A stretch of DNA of 64,000 nt from Phycisphaerae bacterium (GTDB lineage: Bacteria; Planctomycetota; Phycisphaerae; Sedimentisphaerales; Anaerobacaceae): contig JAGOLX010000021.1 in NCBI GenBank assembly GCA_017993835.1, positions 1 through 64,000 on the forward strand, written 5' to 3'. Below the pieces are notes generated by a model, which was not told where the DNA came from, did no database searches, and saw only the letters and a list, made by a program, of their open reading frames with translations. The position numbers and the translations under genes were made by a program. This document shows positions 9,574 through 17,194 of this stretch, piece after piece. Every line of letters starts with the position of its first letter. The stretch's first letter is position 1.

Positions 9574-9830
9574 GGTATTCCTCCAGGCAGTAGCTATCGA
9601 TGGGATTGTACTGGCGATCCGCGAGGCCGTCCAGCGTCAAGATCCGCCGTAATCCCGGTCGTACCCAGGGGGACACACCCCGGCATCCGACGTTCTTCAC
9701 AGCCACGCTCAGACACCGTCGCCGTTTTTTGTGCTTGCGTGGGCCGTGATGGTGTATAATGGCAGGCAATCGCAAGGTGTGACTGGCGGGGACTTCTGAC
9801 TTCGAGCAACGGCGTTGAAAAGGACATCCT

Positions 9831-11297
9831 GTGAGACAGTTGACAATGATTACGGCGTTCGTGCTGGTGTGTGTTTGCGGATCCGCGGCGGTCGCCGGAA
9901 GATTGGATGCGTCCGCTTCGGTGCACCAGGCCGCTGCGGCCGGCGACGTGGAACAGATCAACCAGTTCGCCCGGAACAAGGCGGACCTCAATGCGCTCGA
10001 TTCCTTCGGGTACACGCCTCTCAAGCGCGCGATCCAGGCCTCTCATCCCGAGGCAGTGAAGGCCCTGCTCGACGGGGGCGCCAATCCCAACACGAAGGAC
10101 GCCGAAGGTTCGACCCCGTTGATCCAGGCGTCCATGCGCGGTCAGAAAGATGTCGTTGACATGCTGCTGGCCGCCAAGGCGGACACCTCTCTGAAGAACC
10201 GGTCCGGATCGACCGCGCTGCACGCGGCCGTCGAGACCGCCCAGTTGGAGATTGTCGAGGCGCTCGTCGCGGCCGGCGCGGACGTGAACCCGGTGAACAA
10301 CAGGAGGGAGACTCCGCTGAGAATCGCACAACAACGAGCGAACATGCCGGAGATCGAGGATTTTCTCAGGCAGCACGGCGGGACCGTGCCCCCGCAGGTG
10401 GACCCGATGAATCCCTATGGGGACCTCGGCATGCCGCAGCAGACCTCGCAGGCCACCGCGACGCAGGCGCAACTACCGCCTGGCTTCGTCATCGACCCGA
10501 ACGTGATCCGCGCCGACCTTGCCAAGTTCCCCCAACTCGATGCCCCCCTCAAGACCGTCGATGCCAACAGCGAGAGCGAGCAGCGTGGGTGGATCCTTCG
10601 ACGGACTGACAATCGCGCGATCCTGATTCGCTCCGTGCAGAAGCAGTTCGAGAATGAAATGGCCCTGGTCAAGCGCGTGGCGACGGAGGAGAAGGCCGCC
10701 AAGACGACCAAGGCGGTCGATGACCTCGTCGCCGCACGGAAGGAGCGATACCAGCAGATCGGCACGGAACTGCGGGAACAGCGCAGGGTGGCTCTCCAGG
10801 AGAGCCGGGAGACGGCCGCTGCAAGCCGGGGGGGCCGGGGCATGACAGGTCGCGGCGCCCGCGGCCGGTCTGGGACCGGGGCAGGCGGCGGGCAGGACCC
10901 GTACGGCACGACCGCCCCACAGGCCAGATCATCGCGTCGGTCCACGACGAACGCGCCCGCAGCGCCCGCGATGAGTGCGGAAACGCAGGCGCAGATGCAG
11001 GCATGGACGAGCGCCACCACGGAGAACAAGGCCGACCTGCTCGTTGCCGTACACACGGTCGACATCTCCGAGTATGCGGCCCTGCACAAGCTGGCGGGTG
11101 AGGAGCAGGCGGTCAAGACGCAGACCGCGATCATGGCCCTGTTGATGCTTCGCGAGCAGCGAAATGCCAAGGTCGTCGAGAAATGGAAAGAGGAGGACGA
11201 GCGGTTGCAGAGACTGCAAGAGCGGGGGGGCGCGAACGAGATGCAGCCTGGCACTCAGCCCGGGACCCAACCGACCATGCGTCGCGGCCGAAGATAG
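9831..11297 (+). CDS. Exported ankyrin-repeat protein with an RG-rich linker
   Basis: The product is 488 residues. The GTG at 9831 is preferred to the ATG at 9846 because AAAAGGA lies 6 bases before it; a signal peptide follows (about 1-23, ending AAVAG). Residues about 28-185 hold four to five ankyrin repeats (GYTPLKRAI, GSTPLIQAS, GSTALHAAV, ETPLRIAQ). Downstream is a helical region (about 245-330), then a Gly/Arg-rich segment (about 330-355, repeated RGG and GRG) and a final Gln/Met-rich tail. Ankyrin repeats bind proteins; an exported form suggests a role at the envelope or outside. A TATAAT box at 9755 lies upstream, without a good -35. The gene ends 23 bases before a 71-bp repeat. Confidence 0.8.
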   Translation: MRQLTMITAFVLVCVCGSAAVAGRLDASASVHQAAAAGDVEQINQFARNKADLNALDSFGYTPLKRAIQASHPEAVKALLDGGANPNTKDAEGSTPLIQASMRGQKDVVDMLLAAKADTSLKNRSGSTALHAAVETAQLEIVEALVAAGADVNPVNNRRETPLRIAQQRANMPEIEDFLRQHGGTVPPQVDPMNPYGDLGMPQQTSQATATQAQLPPGFVIDPNVIRADLAKFPQLDAPLKTVDANSESEQRGWILRRTDNRAILIRSVQKQFENEMALVKRVATEEKAAKTTKAVDDLVAARKERYQQIGTELREQRRVALQESRETAAASRGGRGMTGRGARGRSGTGAGGGQDPYGTTAPQARSSRRSTTNAPAAPAMSAETQAQMQAWTSATTENKADLLVAVHTVDISEYAALHKLAGEEQAVKTQTAIMALLMLREQRNAKVVEKWKEEDERLQRLQERGGANEMQPGTQPGTQPTMRRGRR

Positions 11298-11320
11298 TGG
11301 ACAGCACCGTCGGCAGGCAA

Positions 11321-11391
11321 TGTAGCGTGTGCTGTGCACACCGTATGGTCTTCTCGATGGGTCGGACTTCGGTGGGCACAGCCCACCCTAC
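11321..11391. repeat. 71-bp palindromic repeat, family A, copy 1
   Basis: The left unit (from TGTAGCGTGTGCTGTGCACA) and the right unit (GGTGGGCACAGCCCACCCTAC, 11371-11391) are each dyad-symmetric and separated by about 28 bases. The same unit pair with the same total length recurs at 13315-13385. The TAG stop codon of the neighbouring minus-strand gene (11388-11390) lies inside the right unit. Confidence 0.8.
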
Positions 11392-13103
11392 TCAATGAAC
11401 TCCACGTCGTCGATCCAGGCCGTGTCTGAGCCGGAGGATGCGGACGAGTCCTTCTCGTATCGCCACTCGAACAGACTGGTCCCCGACCGCACGATCGGGA
11501 ACGATACCTGCTGCCAGTCCGCCTGGCCCGCTGCTTCCTGGAGGTCGCCATAGACGAGAGCCCAGAGAGCCTCGACCCTCGCCTGCTCCTGCTCGAAGGC
11601 CGCCACGTCGGTCTCGTCCACCTTCCCGTCGGGAATTCCGACCACCAGCGTGCCGTCGGCCTTCAGACTGGCCATATCGCCCATCGAGTTGCCCACCTTG
11701 CCCAGATCGCGAAGCACCACCGCGCAGTCGTTCCCATCCACCACGCGGTCGTCGTTGAAATCGGCAACCGAGAGCTTGTCTGTTCGGAGGACAAAGTAGT
11801 GCCCGGTTCCGTTGTACATTTTGCTGGGAAGATCGGGCAGAACCACGATTCCGACACCATTCCCATCTGCAATGAGTTGCCTCACATCATACAGCGGATA
11901 TGATTCGGCATTCGGGTCTGGAACATTGCTGTCTACAGGACCCGGGAGATACTCCTGGAATGTAATCAGCCTGTCCGCAAACACGCCATTGCTTTCCATG
12001 GGGAAGCTAAACGCAAGCACATTGGTATCGCCTCCCGAGACTCTGGCAAAACCCCAGTCAGAATAGAATACCTGCTCCAGGTAGAAAGGCGTTCTGCTGC
12101 TGGGGTCTCGTGCATCTGCCTGCAGATACTTGACGCCGACTTTCGTCAGCAACAACGGCACTTGCACTCCCGTGAAATCAGTGAATTCACCGTCTACTGC
12201 ATCATCCCCCTCTTCGGTTGCCCCTGGCTCATAGACCAATTGGAAGGTCCTCGTAGGCATCTTGCTATGCACATTGTCAATCCTCAGTCTGTGCGGGGCG
12301 TCTTGGGACAGGTCGGTGAGCAGGCCGGGGGTGGTGAAGGTCTTGGTCTCCCCGTCGCCGCGGTTGCCGCCGTTGCTCGCGTGGGCCTGATAGGAGTAGG
12401 TCGTCTCGGCCTTCAGGCCGGAGATCGTTGTGCTGAACGTCTGCGGGCCGTCCACGCCGGACCCGCATTCGCTGGTGAAGAAGTCCCCACCCTCCGTCCA
12501 GTACGTGAACCAACAGTCGCAACCTTTGGCATTGTTGTTGATGTTGCCTTCCAGCGTGGCGGTTGTGTACGTCACCTCCGTCGGCGTCAGCGTCCCGACC
12601 GTCGGCCGAGGGACGAAACTCACCATGCCCGTTCCGGTTATGCTGGTTAGAGGAATCGTCCCAACAGTCTTGGCATCGTACGTGATACCTTCTATCGTTA
12701 TGAAGACATCCTCATAGACAAAACCACTTGTAGACACGATTAACTCGGGATGCTGTAATGGTGGTATCTCGCCTCCGCCTTGGCGATAGACCGTGTAACT
12801 GATTGTCGCACTTGTCGTGCTGTCTACTGGTCGTTGGTCGCTATCAAGGGATCTTGCTGCAACTGTTGACCAAATCTCCGAAGCAATTCCGGATGGATTA
12901 TACATCGTATAAACAAAATTATCGTACCTGTCGATGCCCTCCTCTGCACCAAAGTAATGGGTCAATGTCCAGTTGGAGCCTGTGTACGGCAAGTCTATCT
13001 TGTAGCCTACAACTACCCACCCCTGCGAGCCACAAGCCATGTAGGGTGTGCTGAGCACACCGATTCCGATCATCGACAATACGAGCCGGATAGACATTCT
13101 CAT
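11388..13103 (-). CDS. Exported protein with FN3-like and dockerin-like segments
   Basis: The product is 571 residues from ATG 13103; the longer frame upstream runs through repeat DNA. An N-terminal signal peptide (about 1-25, hydrophobic core VLSMIGIGVL) is followed by a beta-rich region, a fibronectin type III-like domain (about 165-260, ending KTFTTPG), a further beta domain, and two dockerin-like calcium loops (DFNDDRVVDGNDC and the later IPDGKVDETD). The end AWIDDVEFIE resembles the C-terminal sandwich of other planctomycete surface proteins. It is probably cell-surface or secreted; its ligand is unknown. The signal-peptide codons for GVLSTPY coincide with a family A repeat unit, and the stop codon lies in another copy. 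Weak ribosome binding site. Confidence 0.72.
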   Translation of the reverse strand: MRMSIRLVLSMIGIGVLSTPYMACGSQGWVVVGYKIDLPYTGSNWTLTHYFGAEEGIDRYDNFVYTMYNPSGIASEIWSTVAARSLDSDQRPVDSTTSATISYTVYRQGGGEIPPLQHPELIVSTSGFVYEDVFITIEGITYDAKTVGTIPLTSITGTGMVSFVPRPTVGTLTPTEVTYTTATLEGNINNNAKGCDCWFTYWTEGGDFFTSECGSGVDGPQTFSTTISGLKAETTYSYQAHASNGGNRGDGETKTFTTPGLLTDLSQDAPHRLRIDNVHSKMPTRTFQLVYEPGATEEGDDAVDGEFTDFTGVQVPLLLTKVGVKYLQADARDPSSRTPFYLEQVFYSDWGFARVSGGDTNVLAFSFPMESNGVFADRLITFQEYLPGPVDSNVPDPNAESYPLYDVRQLIADGNGVGIVVLPDLPSKMYNGTGHYFVLRTDKLSVADFNDDRVVDGNDCAVVLRDLGKVGNSMGDMASLKADGTLVVGIPDGKVDETDVAAFEQEQARVEALWALVYGDLQEAAGQADWQQVSFPIVRSGTSLFEWRYEKDSSASSGSDTAWIDDVEFIE

Positions 13104-13193
13104 GTTCTTAGCGTGGTCTGTCTTGTGTTCGTCATAACGCGGCTTCGGGTCTCGATTGCGGGCGGCCGGGATGGTGGGCACAGGCCACCCTAC
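13040..13193. repeat. Family A repeat, copy 3, units held apart by the start of a gene
   Basis: The left unit (13040-13063, GTAGGGTGTGCTGAGCACAC) lies within the signal-peptide coding sequence of the minus-strand gene, and the right unit lies at 13173-13193 (GGTGGGCACAGGCCACCCTAC). In the other two copies these units are only about 28 bases apart; here about 110 bases intervene, containing the gene's start region. Confidence 0.65.
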
Positions 13194-13209
13194 GCGATCC
13201 ATGTCGCTG

Positions 13210-13292
13210 GTTTCGCGACGGCGGCTTTCGTCTTGCATATCCCCACACTCCGGCGTTGGACACGATGCTGCTCGTGCGGCCCTTGTCGTCCC
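13210..13292. repeat. Family B direct repeat, partial copy
   Basis: An 83-base segment beginning GTTTCGCGACGGCGG and ending near CTTGTCGTCC repeats the first third of the longer copies at 13402 and 14418. Confidence 0.75.
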
Positions 13293-13314
13293 TTCACTCT
13301 GTTCCGGCCAGTCT

Positions 13315-13385
13315 TGTAGGGTGTGCTGTGCACACCGATCCGTCTTCTCGATGGGTTAGACATTGGTGGGTACAGCCCACCCTAC
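13315..13385. repeat. 71-bp palindromic repeat, family A, copy 2
   Basis: Same two-unit layout and length as 11321-11391, with TGTAGGGTGTGCTGTGCACA at the left and GGTGGGTACAGCCCACCCTA at the right. Confidence 0.8.
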
Positions 13386-13401
13386 GCGATCCATATCGCT
13401 G

Positions 13402-13682
13402 GTTTCGCGACGGCGGCTTTCGTCTTGCATATCCCCACACTCCGGCGTTGGACAGGATGCTGCTCGTGCGGTTTCTTGTCGTCCTGAACGAGGCGTAGCG
13501 AAGTGAAGGACCTGGCCGGCGACCGAGAGACACCTCCCGTCCGATGCCCAGATCCTTCGGCTGTGCCTCAGGATGACAAGTCCACCACGGCGCACAGGTT
13601 CTTCCGAATCCGTATTCTAACTACGGGGCCCGTTCACCCGTCTCGATACAGACACCGATCATACCACAATTCCCCCGCCAAA
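13402..13682. repeat. Family B long direct repeat, copy 1
   Basis: About 281 bases are nearly identical to 14418-14699. Within it, GTCCTGAACGAGGCGTAGCG and the later TCCTTCGGCTGTGCCTCAGG form a broad inverted repeat like the common genome-dispersed elements ending CAGGATGACA. No open frame is conserved between the copies, so this is a non-coding repeat. Confidence 0.8.
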
Positions 13683-13728
13683 GCCAGGACTATCCGACAC
13701 ACCGCGGGCCCGTCGCGCACAGGCGAGC

Positions 13729-13932
13729 CTATGAACTGCGGGCGGCCTCGGTGTTGGAAGACGAGACGATTCTCGCTTGGCTCTGCTGTCGCCAGAGAGG
13801 ATCGTCCTTCAGCGTCTGCTGGATTCTCTCCTCGATCTGCTCGGCGGTCAGGCCGTCGTAGGCACGCGAGAGTTCTTCACGTCGCTTCCGCATGAACGCC
13901 ACGGCGTCAAACGTCTTCTTCCTGTCCTTCAT
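13729..13932 (-). CDS. Small charged protein, probable partner of the PIN-domain gene
   Basis: The product is 67 residues from ATG 13932 (MKDRKKTFDAVAFMRKRREE), highly charged and helical, with LTAEQIEERIQQTLKDDP in the middle. Its start overlaps the end of the PIN frame by 26 bases, the translational coupling usual in toxin-antitoxin pairs; here the putative toxin comes first. A purine-rich stretch inside the PIN gene (GAGAGAGGTG) precedes the ATG. I infer an antitoxin or a PIN-associated accessory protein; the family name is not certain. Confidence 0.6.
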   Translation of the reverse strand: MKDRKKTFDAVAFMRKRREELSRAYDGLTAEQIEERIQQTLKDDPLWRQQSQARIVSSSNTEAARSS

Positions 13933-14390
13933 GCAACACCTCTCTCGGCGTTCGGATCTCAATCAGGCCGTACCCTTGTTCAAGATTCACTGCATTGAAC
14001 AACCTTATTCTACCAAAGTTGACGATATGTTTGAAGTTCCAGCTCACGAGCACATCCACGGCGTTTACGGTCGCCAGGGCCACATGCAGCGCGTCAGCCA
14101 GAGAACCTGGCCCAACCACGCCGTGAGCAAGGTAGGCGTCCGCCAGATCTCGAGCCTCTTGCGTGAGCCGGACCTGAACTTGATGGGCTGTGGGGATGTC
14201 CTGGAGATGGTGGCGGACGCTCGGTGGTGCGGCAGCCATCTCCTGGATGGTCAGATCCGAGATGACAAGCATAAACTCGCCTGATCTGAAATTTGGACCG
14301 TAGCTGACGCGATGCATCGGAGAATTCTTCGTCCTCACAGCCCCCGATTACCGATGTGTCCGCATAGATACGCAGCTTCTTCATGGCCAT
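13907..14390 (-). pseudogene. PIN-domain ribonuclease (VapC-like), interrupted by a frameshift
   Basis: The N-terminal part (from ATG 14390: MAMKKLRIYADTSVIGGCED, with the first catalytic Asp in ADTSV) is in one frame, and the rest (GEFMLVISDLTIQEM through ADALHVALATVNAVDVLVSWN and IGEIRTP-like tail) is in another. The break is near 14290, where the first frame reads SKFQI and the second reads RSGEF; one extra base or two missing bases would explain it. Joined, the product would be about 160 residues with the PIN acidic residues (ADTS, E in TIQEM, D in ADALH, and the SWN motif). Either a decayed toxin or a sequencing error. Confidence 0.72.
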
Positions 14391-14417
14391 TGCCTACCTG
14401 CACAATCCAAAGAGTGT

Positions 14418-14699
14418 GTTTCGCGACGGCGGTTTTCGTCTTGCATATCCCCACACTCCGGCGTGGGACAGGATGCTGCTCGTGCGGTTTCTTGTCGTCC
14501 TGAACGAAGCGTAGCGAAGTGAAGGACCTGGCCGGCGACCGAGAGACACCTCCCGTCCGATGCCCACATCCTTCGGCTTCGCCGCAGGATGACAGATTCA
14601 CACACGGCACACAGGTTCTTCCGAATCCGTATTCTAACTACGGGGCCCGTTCACCCGTCTCGATACAGACAACGATTATACCACAATCCCCCCGCCAAA
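14418..14699. repeat. Family B long direct repeat, copy 2
   Basis: About 282 bases are nearly identical to 13402-13682 and in the same orientation. The PIN gene and its partner lie between the two copies, so recombination between them would delete the pair. Confidence 0.8.
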
Positions 14700-14801
14700 T
14701 CGAGGATCATCCGCCGCGACAGCGGGGCGTGCGTCTGTGCAGGATTTCGGGCGTCAGTGCCCCTCCGATCCGGATTTGTGCTATGCGCAGGCAGTCCGTT
14801 T

Positions 14802-14885
14802 GTAGTGACGCCGTGAGGCGTTATCTTCGCGTGACCCGTGCCTCGTAGCCCGTGACCAGAAGATATGCCCTCACGGGCACACTAC
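14802..14885. repeat. REP-like palindrome pair downstream of ogt
   Basis: Two units, GTAGTGACGCCGTGAGGCG at 14802 and, inverted, the mirror ending GGGCACACTAC at 14885, each with a GCC/GGC hairpin and a TATCTTC side arm. The TAG stop of ogt (14882-14884) is part of the repeat. Confidence 0.7.
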
Positions 14886-15409
14886 AAGCAGGCCAACGAC
14901 CGCTCGTGTTCGAGCATCCTCTGTTTGACGGCGATCCCGCCGGGGGCGGAGAACCCGCCCAGCCCGCCGTTCGTGCGGAGGACGCGGTGGCAGGGGATCA
15001 CCAGGGGGATAGGGTTCGAGGCCATGACGCCGCCCACGGCACGAGCGGCGCCCAGCGAGCCAACCTGACGGGCCAGATCGCTGTAAGTCCTTGTCTGGCC
15101 GTAGGGTATGGCTCGGCAGGCATTCAGCACCCTGCGGGCGAATGGCGATGCATAGTCCAGCAGGATGGGTGGATCGACGCTGAAATCGACGCTTTCGCCC
15201 TCGTAATAGCCGATGATTCGTTCCTGGAGGGCTGGGAGGAAGCCCGGATCAAGACGGACACCCTGGGTGGCGGGGCCCAGAGCCAGGAGCAGAGCCTGCT
15301 CCGCTGCCCGGCGGTCCGGCGTCGGCAGGAGGGTGCGCGACAGGGCATCGCCAGTGCCGGCCAAGCCAAAATAGCCCCACTTCGTTCGGAAAATGGTGTA
15401 TTGCAGCAC
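14882..15409 (-). CDS. ogt: Methylated-DNA--[protein]-cysteine S-methyltransferase
   Basis: A suicide repair enzyme that takes the methyl group from O6-methylguanine (and O4-methylthymine) onto an active-site cysteine. The product is 175 residues, a normal size. The GTG at 15409 is chosen because GAGG lies 6 bases before it; the upstream frame is not conserved-looking. Landmarks: the helix-turn-helix-containing segment FARRVLNACRAIPYGQTRTY (about 90-109), the Asn-hinge ASNP, and the catalytic motif IPCHRV with Cys140, followed by GGFS. The gene sits alone between inverted REP-like repeats, and its stop codon lies within one of them. Confidence 0.93.
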   Translation of the reverse strand: MLQYTIFRTKWGYFGLAGTGDALSRTLLPTPDRRAAEQALLLALGPATQGVRLDPGFLPALQERIIGYYEGESVDFSVDPPILLDYASPFARRVLNACRAIPYGQTRTYSDLARQVGSLGAARAVGGVMASNPIPLVIPCHRVLRTNGGLGGFSAPGGIAVKQRMLEHERSLACL

Positions 15410-15526
15410 TTCTAACCTCACGATTCTCAATCCATCGCAGCATATCGTCGCCTGGCCGGCGCGGTCAATGGCCAATCGAGCGGTGTCGTTATAAGGGTCT
15501 GGCCGGGCTGCCGCGCCAGCCGGTTC

Positions 15527-15580
15527 GTAGTGTGCCCGTAAGGGCATATCTTCCCTGGGAGGAGGATAACGCCTTACGGC
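15527..15580. repeat. REP-like palindrome pair upstream of ogt
   Basis: GTAGTGTGCCCGTAAGGGCA at 15527 followed by the inverted unit GAGGATAACGCCTTACGGC to 15580. These match the units at 14802-14885 in inverted orientation, so ogt is framed by them. Confidence 0.7.
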
Positions 15581-15649
15581 CCCGGATCAAGTCCGGGGCA
15601 GGCTCCCAGTTGGGCCTCCTTTCGGTTGGCGAGGCGCCGGCCTGGACTC

Positions 15650-15760
15650 TGTCATTCCTGCGTCAAGCAGGAATCCAGAAACCGTGGGATTTGCGTGCGA
15701 CCTGGAGAGTGGATTCCCGCCCCCGATCGGGTCGAGGGCAGGCTTTTCGCGGGAATGACA
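15650..15760. repeat. Dispersed palindromic repeat, family C, copy 1
   Basis: Bounded by TGTCATTCCTGCG and CGCGGGAATGACA, with inner inverted words CAGGAATCC and GTGGATTCCCG. A related copy lies at 45039-45124. Confidence 0.7.
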
Positions 15761-15841
15761 ACTGGCGGTCCGCGCGGACCTCGATGGCACGCACGCGAGT
15801 ACGGTCACGCACCCAATATTACAGGCAGGTGGTGAAATTCA

Positions 15842-15870
15842 TTGACGAAAGGGGGCGATTGTGCTAAGGA
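15842..15870 (+). promoter_or_regulatory. Weak candidate promoter of pheA
   Basis: TTGACG (15842-15847) and TAAGGA (15865-15870) are 17 bases apart; the -10 is poor. It is the only reasonable candidate before the pheA start. Confidence 0.3.
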
Positions 15871-15900
15871 AGAGAGTTTTCGCAACGCCGGGCTGATGGT

Positions 15901-16971
15901 ATGTCGCTAGATGAACTGAGAAAACGGATCGATGAGATCGACGTGCAGCTTGTTGACCTGCTCAACGAGCGGGCAAGCGTCGTCGTGGAGATCGGCAAGC
16001 TCAAGACGCAGGCCGAGCGCCCCATCTACGCGCCGGACCGCGAGAAGCAGGTTCTGGACAAGGTCGTCAAGTCCAACAAGGGACCTCTGCCGGACCGGAC
16101 GCTGGTCGCGATCTGGCGGGAGATGATGAGCGGGTCGTTCGTCTTGGAGAAGCGTCCTCGGATCGCCTACCTCGGTCCCGGCGGCAGCTTCAGTCACACG
16201 GCGGCCATGCTCAAATTCGGCCGCAGCGTCGAGTACGAGCCGCTGGCGGATATTCGGTCGATCTTCGACGAGATCAGCAAGAGTCACTGCGATCTGGGGA
16301 TTGTCCCTGTCGAGAATTCCACCGGCGGGGGCGTGATCGAGACGCTCGACGCCCTGGTCAACACGGACGTGAAGATCTGCGCCGAGGTGCTGATGACGAT
16401 CCATCACAACCTGCTGGCGAACTGCACGCTGGAGGAGGTCGAGAAGGTGTACTCGAAGCCGGAGGTGTTCGCCCAGTGCCGCAACTGGCTGGCCGCGACC
16501 TTCGAGGAAGCCAATACGATCGCGGTGGCCTCGTCGGCGAAGGCGGCGCAGTTGGCCGCGGAAGAGTCCTACGCGGCGGCCATCGGCTCGAAGGTGGCGG
16601 CCGAGTTGTACGGGCTGAACGTGGTCTGCGAGAACATCGAGGACATCGCCAACAACGTGACGCGGTTCCTCGTGGTCAGCCGGGAGGATGCCCGTCCGAC
16701 CGGCGAAGACAAGACGGCCATCGTGTTCAGCACCGCCCACAAGGCCGGCGCCCTGGCGGACGTTTTGGAGACATTCAAGAAATACAATATCAACCTGACC
16801 AATATCGAGTCCAGGCCGAGCAAGAAGCGGGAGTGGGAATACCACTTCCTCGTCGATTTCCTCGGTCATCGAACGGAAGAGCGCGTGCAGATCGGGCTCG
16901 AGGAAGCCCGCCAGCACTGCCTGCAGCTTTCCGTTCTCGGGAGTTTCCCGCGGGCCAAGGAAGTCTTGTAG
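15901..16971 (+). CDS. pheA: Bifunctional chorismate mutase / prephenate dehydratase (P-protein)
   Basis: Converts chorismate to prephenate and then to phenylpyruvate in phenylalanine synthesis. The product is 356 residues, the usual length. Order: AroQ-type chorismate mutase (about 1-85, starting LDELRKRIDEID), prephenate dehydratase (about 87-270, with LGPGGSFSHTAA, PVENSTGGG and the TRF motif in NVTRFLVVS), and an ACT regulatory domain (about 275-350, with the ESRP motif that binds phenylalanine). The expected LGPEG reads LGPGG and ENSTEG reads ENSTGG. Feedback inhibition by phenylalanine is expected from the ACT domain. It lies upstream of tpiA, separated by a branched inverted repeat. 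Confidence 0.96.
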   Translation: MSLDELRKRIDEIDVQLVDLLNERASVVVEIGKLKTQAERPIYAPDREKQVLDKVVKSNKGPLPDRTLVAIWREMMSGSFVLEKRPRIAYLGPGGSFSHTAAMLKFGRSVEYEPLADIRSIFDEISKSHCDLGIVPVENSTGGGVIETLDALVNTDVKICAEVLMTIHHNLLANCTLEEVEKVYSKPEVFAQCRNWLAATFEEANTIAVASSAKAAQLAAEESYAAAIGSKVAAELYGLNVVCENIEDIANNVTRFLVVSREDARPTGEDKTAIVFSTAHKAGALADVLETFKKYNINLTNIESRPSKKREWEYHFLVDFLGHRTEERVQIGLEEARQHCLQLSVLGSFPRAKEVL

Positions 16972-16993
16972 CGATCTGGGTATAGGACAAGAT

Positions 16994-17170
16994 GAAGTTC
17001 TGGAAAATGGAGATCAGGCCTATATTCTTCAAGGAAATCTCACTCTTCGATTTCCTTGAAGAATGGGCTTGCACTGATTTGGACTGGACCGAGGCGGTTT
17101 GGGAAGGAAAAATCGAGGAAAGAGATTTTTCCTTCCCAAAGTAGGCCTGATCTCCATTTTCCAGAGCTTC
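16994..17170. repeat. Branched inverted-repeat element, copy 1 (between pheA and tpiA)
   Basis: An outer stem of 29 bases (16994-17022 with 17142-17170, one G-T pair) encloses two perfect inner hairpins: 16 bp (17024-17039/17049-17064) and 17 bp (17098-17114/17124-17140), each with a 9-base loop. Folded as single strands this makes a three-way junction. It begins 23 bases after the pheA stop and ends 24 bases before the tpiA start. A second copy, with the hairpins in opposite order, lies at 42332-42510. Confidence 0.9.
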
Positions 17171-17194
17171 GGAACAAGGACATAGGAGAGCACC

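Larger units (their letters stand above)
15410..15900. other. Gene-free stretch holding two repeats and the pheA promoter region
   Basis: Contains the REP-like pair at 15527-15580, the CATTCC palindrome element at 15650-15760 and the weak pheA promoter candidate at 15842-15870. No coding frame is convincing. Confidence 0.6.
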
